Positions 6,702 to 10,528 of a stretch of DNA of 10,528 nucleotides are shown piece by piece. The stretch spans positions 1 to 10,528 of the forward strand of contig JAADEP010000202.1 in assembly GCA_013153335.1 (NCBI GenBank), written 5' to 3'. The notes below the pieces were generated by a model. It worked only from the letters and a program-made list of their open reading frames with translations. It searched no databases and was not told the origin of the DNA. Made by a program: the position numbers and the translations under genes. Position 1 is the stretch's first letter; every line of letters begins with the position of its first letter. Origin of the DNA: Chloroflexota bacterium (GTDB taxonomy: Bacteria; Chloroflexota; Anaerolineae; Anaerolineales; DRMV01).

Positions 6702-6724
6702 GCCGCGGGCTTCCAGCCCGCGGC
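6702..6724. repeat. perfect 9-bp palindrome, REP-like
   Basis: GCCGCGGGC (6702-6710) and GCCCGCGGC (6716-6724) form a perfect 9-bp stem with a 5-nt loop TTCCA. It lies 60 bp after the TTGTAGC element. No T-run follows on the plus strand, and on the minus strand the sequence after it is AGCATAAAATTGC, so a terminator is unlikely. It resembles short dispersed palindromes of intergenic regions in GC-rich bacteria. Confidence 0.5.
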
Positions 6725-6804
6725 GGCGCTTCGCCTCCCCCTCGTCGCTTGACCGTTTCCACAACGCGTGCAATCCAAGCCTACCGATGGCCGCCATCCC
6801 TTTG

Positions 6805-6958
6805 CCCGAGCCAGACCACCGGCCTGGGACCAGCTCGACCGCGCGTTTCGGCCCGCTTTGGGTTCGAAGCGGGTACGGCTATGCGCGCGGCGTGAGCCAC
6901 ACGAGCCTCACGACCTGATGCCTGACCCCAGGCTTCGAGTGGGCCTGCCGGCTGAGGG
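6805..6958 (+). ncRNA. candidate structured RNA with 6S-like layout
   Basis: This part of the convergent gap has no credible ORF, and its complementary segments nest. Outer stem: CCC-G-AGCC 6805-6812 with GGCT-GA-GGG 6950-6958. Closing stem: GCCTGGG 6822-6828 with CCCAGGC 6927-6933 (7 bp, perfect). Terminal arm: CCGCGCG 6839-6845 with CGCGCGG 6884-6890, enclosing CCCGCTT 6852-6858 with AAGCGGG 6867-6873. Side hairpin: CGTGAG 6891-6896 with CTCACG 6907-6912, on the 3' side of the open region between closing stem and terminal arm. Closing stem, central bubble with a small hairpin on its 3' side, and terminal arm is the layout of 6S RNA, but I see no sequence signature that proves it. A TTGACC (6749-6754) could be a -35 for a start near 6785; the -10 would be poor. 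Strand is uncertain. Confidence 0.35.
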
Positions 6959-6964
6959 TTAAAC

Positions 6965-6998
6965 GCATTGCGCCGGGCGTTTGGGCCCGGCGCAACGC
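6965..6998 (-). terminator. strong hairpin downstream of the YwiC-like gene
   Basis: GCATTGCGCCGGGC (6965-6978) and GCCCGGCGCAACGC (6985-6998) form a 14-bp stem with a single mismatch and a 6-nt loop. It begins 24 nt past the stop codon of the minus-strand gene. On the minus strand the stem is followed by GTTTAACCC, a weak T-run, so it is an imperfect intrinsic terminator. On the plus strand ACAGGAGGG follows, with no T-run. Confidence 0.55.
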
Positions 6999-7022
6999 AC
7001 AGGAGGGAGGGATAAGGGAGGG

Positions 7023-7850
7023 TTACCGATTCCAGGTCAGGATGAACAATCCCGTGAACAAAATCGTAATCACCATTTGCCGCAAGCCAATGCGGATCGC
7101 GCTCCAGCGAATCGCGGGCGAGAGCGTGCCCCAGAGGTTCTCAACCCATTGGGGCAGATACGCGACCCAAAGCCAGGCAGGCAGCTGGCCCAACGCGCCC
7201 ATGAGCGCGACAAAGGCCAAGTTGAAGGTCGCGTAAGCCATGGCCCGAGCCCCCGCGCGCAAGCGCTCCTTCAGCGGCGGAACCGCCCGCCAGGTTCGCT
7301 GCTCCAGCCGCAGAAAGGTGAACACCACCGCGGCCGCTTCTTGCAGCCAGATGAGCAGCCACAGCCACCAATAGTACGGCTCGTACCGGCCATGCGAGAT
7401 CCAGACCAGCGCGGGCGCGGTCAGCGAGAGCACGCCCACGCCCACCACCTCGGCCCCGAGCTGGCGCCGTTCCTGGCGCCGGTAGACCAAGTACATGTGC
7501 CACGCGAAGACCAGCAGCCCGGGCACGGCCAGGTGCAGGACGAACCCATATCCCATGCGGACCAGGGCCACCAGGCCGAGCACCACGATCAGCGCGTACA
7601 GCACAAAATACCGCAGGGCAGGGGCCAGGTCCGCCCGGGTGCGCCGGCCTGCCCAAATTTTCACCAACACCGAAGCCGGCTCGCGAATGAGAAAGGCCGC
7701 GACCGCGGTGAGGACCAGCACGCTCGTGCCCGGGGTCCAATCAGGGGCCAAAGCGAGCCCGATGATCAGAGGGCTTAGGAAGAGGATCCAAGCCCCGTGC
7801 TCCCGGGGCAGTGCGATGTGCTTGGGAAAGCCTCGTGAAATCGCGGTCAC
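7023..7850 (-). CDS. YwiC-like integral membrane protein
   Basis: A 275-residue multi-pass membrane protein of the YwiC-like family; function unknown. The family signature lies near the N-terminus: LPREHGAW (about residues 14-21) followed by a first helix, then FLIREPASVLVK, and after a central helix pair the block HMYLVYRRQERRQLGAEVVGVG. About seven to eight hydrophobic helices alternate with Arg-rich loops. I chose the GTG at 7850 because GGAGG (7860-7856 on the minus strand) lies 5 nt upstream and the LPREHGAW block then begins at a normal distance. An in-frame ATG at 7904 and TTG at 7913 lack ribosome sites and would add a polar 18-21 residue leader. It is transcribed alone, divergent from the serine hydrolase (150-nt gap) and convergent with the sugar permease. 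Confidence 0.85.
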   Translation of the reverse strand: MTAISRGFPKHIALPREHGAWILFLSPLIIGLALAPDWTPGTSVLVLTAVAAFLIREPASVLVKIWAGRRTRADLAPALRYFVLYALIVVLGLVALVRMGYGFVLHLAVPGLLVFAWHMYLVYRRQERRQLGAEVVGVGVLSLTAPALVWISHGRYEPYYWWLWLLIWLQEAAAVVFTFLRLEQRTWRAVPPLKERLRAGARAMAYATFNLAFVALMGALGQLPAWLWVAYLPQWVENLWGTLSPAIRWSAIRIGLRQMVITILFTGLFILTWNR

Positions 7851-7899
7851 TCGCACCTCCGACCTGCCGACTTCGGCTCGGTCCGTGTTTAGCGGGTTA

Positions 7900-7905
7900 A
7901 GCATA
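7900..7905 (-). promoter_or_regulatory. possible -10 of the YwiC-like gene
   Basis: TATGCT on the minus strand (four of six matches) lies about 50 nt upstream of the GTG start and would give a leader of about 43 nt. No convincing -35 is seen at 16-18 nt. It overlaps the ATG at 7904, which would rule that ATG out as a start. Weak evidence. Confidence 0.25.
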
Positions 7906-7974
7906 GCTCGCAAGGTTTAAAGAATTTGGAGAGCGAGATGAGAAAAACCGAAAGGATTGGCCGGATGGGCCCTG

Positions 7975-7983
7975 TGCTATACT
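7975..7983 (+). promoter_or_regulatory. extended -10 promoter of the serine hydrolase-anmK operon
   Basis: TGCTATACT is an extended -10 (TGn) plus TATACT, five of six matches to consensus. A partial -35, TTGGCC (7957-7962), sits 15 nt upstream, which is short. Predicted transcription start near 7990, where GGAGG (7990-7994) also begins, so the leader would be only about 10 nt. This makes in-frame starts upstream of 8001 unlikely. Confidence 0.6.
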
Positions 7984-8000
7984 CTTCGCGGAGGTTTGGT

Positions 8001-9161
8001 ATGGCGTCGTGGGAGCAGGCCTTAGACCCTGTCTTGCAACAAGGGCTGGATCGGGTCTATACCGCGGCCGTGGTGCAAGTTCGTCACCGCGGGCGCGCGG
8101 TGTATCACCGCGCGGTGGGCTGGCCTGACCCTGAAGCCGCGGGCGAGCAGGTGACCACGCGACATACCCTCTTCGACCTCGCTTCGATTACCAAGCCCTT
8201 TGTCGCGACCGCGTTTCTCCATCTGGTGGCCCGCACGCCCGAGCTTGGCCTCAACACCCCGGTGGCCGCGGTCCTGCCTGAATTTCAAGGGCTGCGGCCC
8301 GTGCGCGCGTATCCTCATCCGCTGCAGCCCGGGTATACGGTGCAGCCCAGTCGACACGATGGCTTGATCGACGCAGCCCAGGTTACGTTTCAGCACGTGT
8401 TGACCCACAGCGCGGGCTTGCCCGCGTGGACCCGGCTCTACACCCTTGAACCCGAGGCCTTGCGGGCCACGGTGTTGGGCACGCCGTTCGCCTATCCCCC
8501 AGGGCAGCGGGTGATTTATTCTGACGTGGGGTTTATGATTTTGGGATGGGCGGTAGAAGCCTTGGCAGGCCGACCTTTGGACCAGGCGGTGCACGCCTTG
8601 GTCCTCGAGCCGCTGGGCCTGCGCGCGACCGGGTATCGACCGGCTCATCGCCGCGAGCCTCTGCCCCCGGGCGCGGTGGCCGCGACCGAAGCATGCCCCT
8701 GGCGAGGGCGCCGCGTGCGCGGGGAAGTGCACGATGAGAACGCATGGCGCTTGGGCGGCGTCGCGGGCCACGCGGGGCTGTTCAGCACCGCGGCCGAGGT
8801 CGCGGCCTTTGGCCAGGCCTGGCTCGACGCGACCCGCGGCCACGGGCCCCTGGCCGAGCTGTTAGGCCCGGATCTCGCGCGGCAAGCGGTTCAACTTCAG
8901 GCTGCCGAAGGCCCGGTGCGCCGGGGTTTGGGCTGGGCCTTGTGGTCGCCCGCGCCGCGCAGCGCCAGCCATCCCCTGGGCCCACGGACATTTGGGCATA
9001 CCGGCTTCACGGGCACGTCCCTTTTCGTCGACCCTGACTGCGATTTGGTCATTGCGGCCTTGACCAACCGGGTATATTTCGGTCGAGATAGCACCCCCAT
9101 CTCGGATTGGCGCTTAGCCTTGCACCAGGAGGCGAAAGCATTATGCTCGTCGCTGGGGTAA
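8001..9161 (+). CDS. serine hydrolase, class C beta-lactamase fold (AmiE/YbbE-like)
   Basis: 386 residues, start ATG 8001 with GGAGG 6 nt upstream. The fold is PF00144: nucleophile motif SITK (S62, K65), second motif YSD (173-175, replacing YxN) and HTG (333-335, replacing KTG). Other family blocks are LTHSAGLP, PPGQRVIYSDVGFMILG and GGVAGHAGLFSTAAEVAAFG. No signal peptide or membrane helix is visible, so it should be cytoplasmic, unlike true beta-lactamases. It overlaps anmK by 19 nt. In Bacillus subtilis a member of this family, AmiE (YbbE), removes the peptide from MurNAc in muropeptide salvage; coupling to anmK makes the same role attractive here, but that is inference. An esterase or D-aminopeptidase activity is the alternative. 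Confidence 0.88.
   Translation: MASWEQALDPVLQQGLDRVYTAAVVQVRHRGRAVYHRAVGWPDPEAAGEQVTTRHTLFDLASITKPFVATAFLHLVARTPELGLNTPVAAVLPEFQGLRPVRAYPHPLQPGYTVQPSRHDGLIDAAQVTFQHVLTHSAGLPAWTRLYTLEPEALRATVLGTPFAYPPGQRVIYSDVGFMILGWAVEALAGRPLDQAVHALVLEPLGLRATGYRPAHRREPLPPGAVAATEACPWRGRRVRGEVHDENAWRLGGVAGHAGLFSTAAEVAAFGQAWLDATRGHGPLAELLGPDLARQAVQLQAAEGPVRRGLGWALWSPAPRSASHPLGPRTFGHTGFTGTSLFVDPDCDLVIAALTNRVYFGRDSTPISDWRLALHQEAKALCSSLG
9127..9132 (+). promoter_or_regulatory. ribosome binding site of anmK
   Basis: A perfect AGGAGG lies 10 nt before the ATG at 9143, inside the end of the serine hydrolase gene. It supports that start over an ATG 18 nt further on, which would remove the start of the conserved GVMSGTSADG block. 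Confidence 0.65.
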
Positions 9162-10285
9162 TGTCCGGAACATCGGCGGATGGCGTAGACGTCGCGCTGG
9201 TGGACTTGCGCGGCGCGCCCCCGCGGTTGCAATGGAACGTGGTGCACGTCGCCACCTATCCCTATCCGCCTGAGGTGCGCGCGGCCATTTTGGAGGCCAT
9301 GCAACCCGAAACCGGCACGGTAGACCGGCTTTGTGTGCTCAACATGCGGTTGGGAGAGATCTTCGCCCAGGCTGTCCTTCAAGCTATCGAGGAAGCCGGG
9401 CTGCACCCGCGCGAGGTCGCGCTCATCGGCTCCCACGGCCAGACAGTATGGCACGCGCCCGACGCGAACCCACCCGCGACGTTGCAACTGGGCGAAGCCG
9501 CGGTGATCGCGGAGCGTACGGGCATCCCGGTAGTGAGCAATTTTCGGGCGCGGGATATGGCCGCGGGCGGCCAGGGCGCGCCCCTGGTCGCGTACGTCGA
9601 CGTCTTGCTGTTGACCCATCCGCAGCGGGTGCGCGCGGCCCAAAACGTGGGCGGCATCGCCAACGTGACCTACCTTCCCCCGCAAGAAGGCGACGACGCA
9701 CTGGGGAAGGCCTTCGCGTTCGACACAGGCCCCGGCAACGTGCTCATCGATCTCGCGGTCGCGCGGCTCACGGGGGGCGCGCAAACCTACGACCGGGATG
9801 GCCAGCTCGCGGCCCAGGGCCAGGTCGACGAAACCCTTTTGCGCGCGTGGCTGCAGCATCCTTATTACCAAAAGCCGCCGCCCAAATCCACGGGCCGCGA
9901 GCTCTTCGGCCCCGCTTATCTGGACGAGCTTTGGGCCCAGGCCCAGGCGCGCGGCCTGCGCGGCGAAGACATTCTCGCAACTCTGACCGCGTTGACCGCG
10001 CACACCATTGCCTGGGCCTACCGCGAGTTCCTGCCCGCATACCCAGAGGAAGTCATCGTGAGCGGCGGGGGCGCGCACAACCCCGTCCTCATGGACCATC
10101 TCCGACGTTTGTTGGCCCCCGCGCAGGTGCGGACTTCGGATGAGCTCGGGCTGCCCGTGGATGCCAAAGAAGCTTTGGCCTTCGCGATTTTGGCGTATGA
10201 GACGTGGCACGGACGGCCCGGGAACCTGCCCGCGGCCACAGGCGCGCGGCGTCCGGTGGTCTTGGGCGACATTACCCTCGCGTAA
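9143..10285 (+). CDS. anmK: anhydro-N-acetylmuramic acid kinase
   Basis: 380 residues, close to the usual 365-390. AnmK cleaves the 1,6-anhydro ring of anhydro-MurNAc and phosphorylates O6, giving MurNAc-6-phosphate, a step of cytoplasmic cell-wall recycling. The ASKHA-fold blocks appear in order: GVMSGTSADGVD (5-16), SHGQT (97-101), NFRARDMAAGGQGAPL (133-148), QNVGGIANVT, FDTGPGN (193-199), and VSGGGAHNP (306-314), then KEALAFAILAYE near the end. All phosphate- and sugar-binding blocks I know for the family are intact. The start overlaps the upstream serine hydrolase by 19 nt. No murQ, nagZ or anhydromuropeptide permease gene is in the window, so the later steps must be encoded elsewhere. 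Confidence 0.96.
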   Translation: MLVAGVMSGTSADGVDVALVDLRGAPPRLQWNVVHVATYPYPPEVRAAILEAMQPETGTVDRLCVLNMRLGEIFAQAVLQAIEEAGLHPREVALIGSHGQTVWHAPDANPPATLQLGEAAVIAERTGIPVVSNFRARDMAAGGQGAPLVAYVDVLLLTHPQRVRAAQNVGGIANVTYLPPQEGDDALGKAFAFDTGPGNVLIDLAVARLTGGAQTYDRDGQLAAQGQVDETLLRAWLQHPYYQKPPPKSTGRELFGPAYLDELWAQAQARGLRGEDILATLTALTAHTIAWAYREFLPAYPEEVIVSGGGAHNPVLMDHLRRLLAPAQVRTSDELGLPVDAKEALAFAILAYETWHGRPGNLPAATGARRPVVLGDITLA

Positions 10286-10326
10286 ACCCGGGGCCGCCTC
10301 GCGCGGTCCCTGGAGGAGAAGGGGGC

Positions 10327-10528
10327 ATGGCCTGGACGTTGATCGTGGAACCGGAAGACCTCGCGCTGGTGCGGCGCGGCCCGCGCGCGTCGATCCCCGC
10401 GTGGGTATGGCAGGGACCCCTCGCGGCCGTGATGCGCACGCCGCACGAGACCACCCTCATCACCCGCGCGGCCGCGGTCCCGCCTGATGAACCCGTGGTG
10501 CATCGAGGATGGCGCGCGTTGCGGGTTC
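10327..10528 (+). CDS. ACT-domain protein, N-terminal part (partial)
   Basis: The first 67 codons are visible; the gene runs off the window. Start ATG 10327 follows GGAGG 10312-10316 by 10 nt. The fragment has a first strand WTLIVEPEDLALVRR, then SIPAWV, a TPHETTLITR segment and VPPDEPV..RGWRALRV. This is the layout of the small ACT (CASTOR-type) domain proteins, whose family pattern is IPxW...TxxELSIV...VP...GWRxLxV. Such proteins are thought to bind amino acids, but their role is mostly unknown. It is 41 nt downstream of anmK and probably in the same transcript. The visible part departs from the family at ETTLITR, where ELSIVC is usual. Confidence 0.6.
   Translation, partial: MAWTLIVEPEDLALVRRGPRASIPAWVWQGPLAAVMRTPHETTLITRAAAVPPDEPVVHRGWRALRV

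Noticed and set aside
6851..6873. GGTTCGAA resembling a tRNA T-loop
   Set aside because: The flanking bases do not form a 5-bp T-stem with a 7-nt loop, and no D-arm, anticodon arm or acceptor stem is found. It is the loop of a 7-bp hairpin.
6768..6962. 64-codon plus-strand ORF in the convergent gap
   Set aside because: No ribosome site and no family resemblance; it is fully inside the palindromic stretch.
6981..7778. 265-codon plus-strand ORF
   Set aside because: It lies antisense to the YwiC-like gene, is very rich in Gln, Arg and His, and lacks any motif.
8897..10210. Long (437-codon) minus-strand ORF
   Set aside because: It runs opposite anmK and the end of the serine hydrolase, both with strong family motifs; it is a GC-rich antisense shadow.

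Overview
This is a GC-rich, gene-dense window of bacterial chromosome. It holds nine complete or nearly complete protein genes, two cut-off genes at the edges, and two gene-free stretches that fold unusually well. No rRNA, tRNA, CRISPR array, insertion sequence or phage gene was seen. The mix of genes fits a Chloroflexota (Anaerolineae-type) bacterium: an FHA protein with a C-terminal membrane anchor beside a Ser/Thr kinase, ComEC, a PduO-type adenosyltransferase, DUF554, a YwiC-like protein, and a serine hydrolase beside AnmK. The phylum is inferred from gene content and style; no marker gene is present.

Layout. 1-228: 3' end of a membrane-anchored Ser/Thr protein kinase. 260-1006: YggS-type PLP homeostasis protein. 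1033-1689: FHA protein with a Thr-rich linker and a C-terminal membrane helix. 1690-1961: no gene, but a nested set of perfect complementary segments that could close into one RNA of about 255 nt. 1962-4304: ComEC, with a normal channel core but a C-terminal domain that has lost the metallo-beta-lactamase ligands. 4362-6523: a short cluster started by an extended -10 promoter, holding cob(I)alamin adenosyltransferase, DUF554 membrane protein and a MalG-type sugar ABC permease without its usual partners. 6524-7022: 0.5 kb convergent intergenic region with two palindromic repeat elements, a second RNA-like fold (6805-6958) and a strong hairpin downstream of the minus-strand gene. 7023-7850 (minus): YwiC-like membrane protein. 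8001-10285: serine hydrolase and AnmK, overlapping. 10327-10528: start of an ACT-domain protein.

How the genes fit together. The kinase end and FHA protein look like parts of one phosphothreonine signalling system. The serine hydrolase (AmiE/YbbE-like, no signal peptide) and AnmK are a plausible cytoplasmic muropeptide-salvage pair: removal of peptide from muramic acid, then phosphorylation of anhydro-MurNAc. The rest are housekeeping or uptake functions with no obvious shared pathway. The items most worth following up are the two structured non-coding stretches and the degenerate ComEC C-terminal domain.
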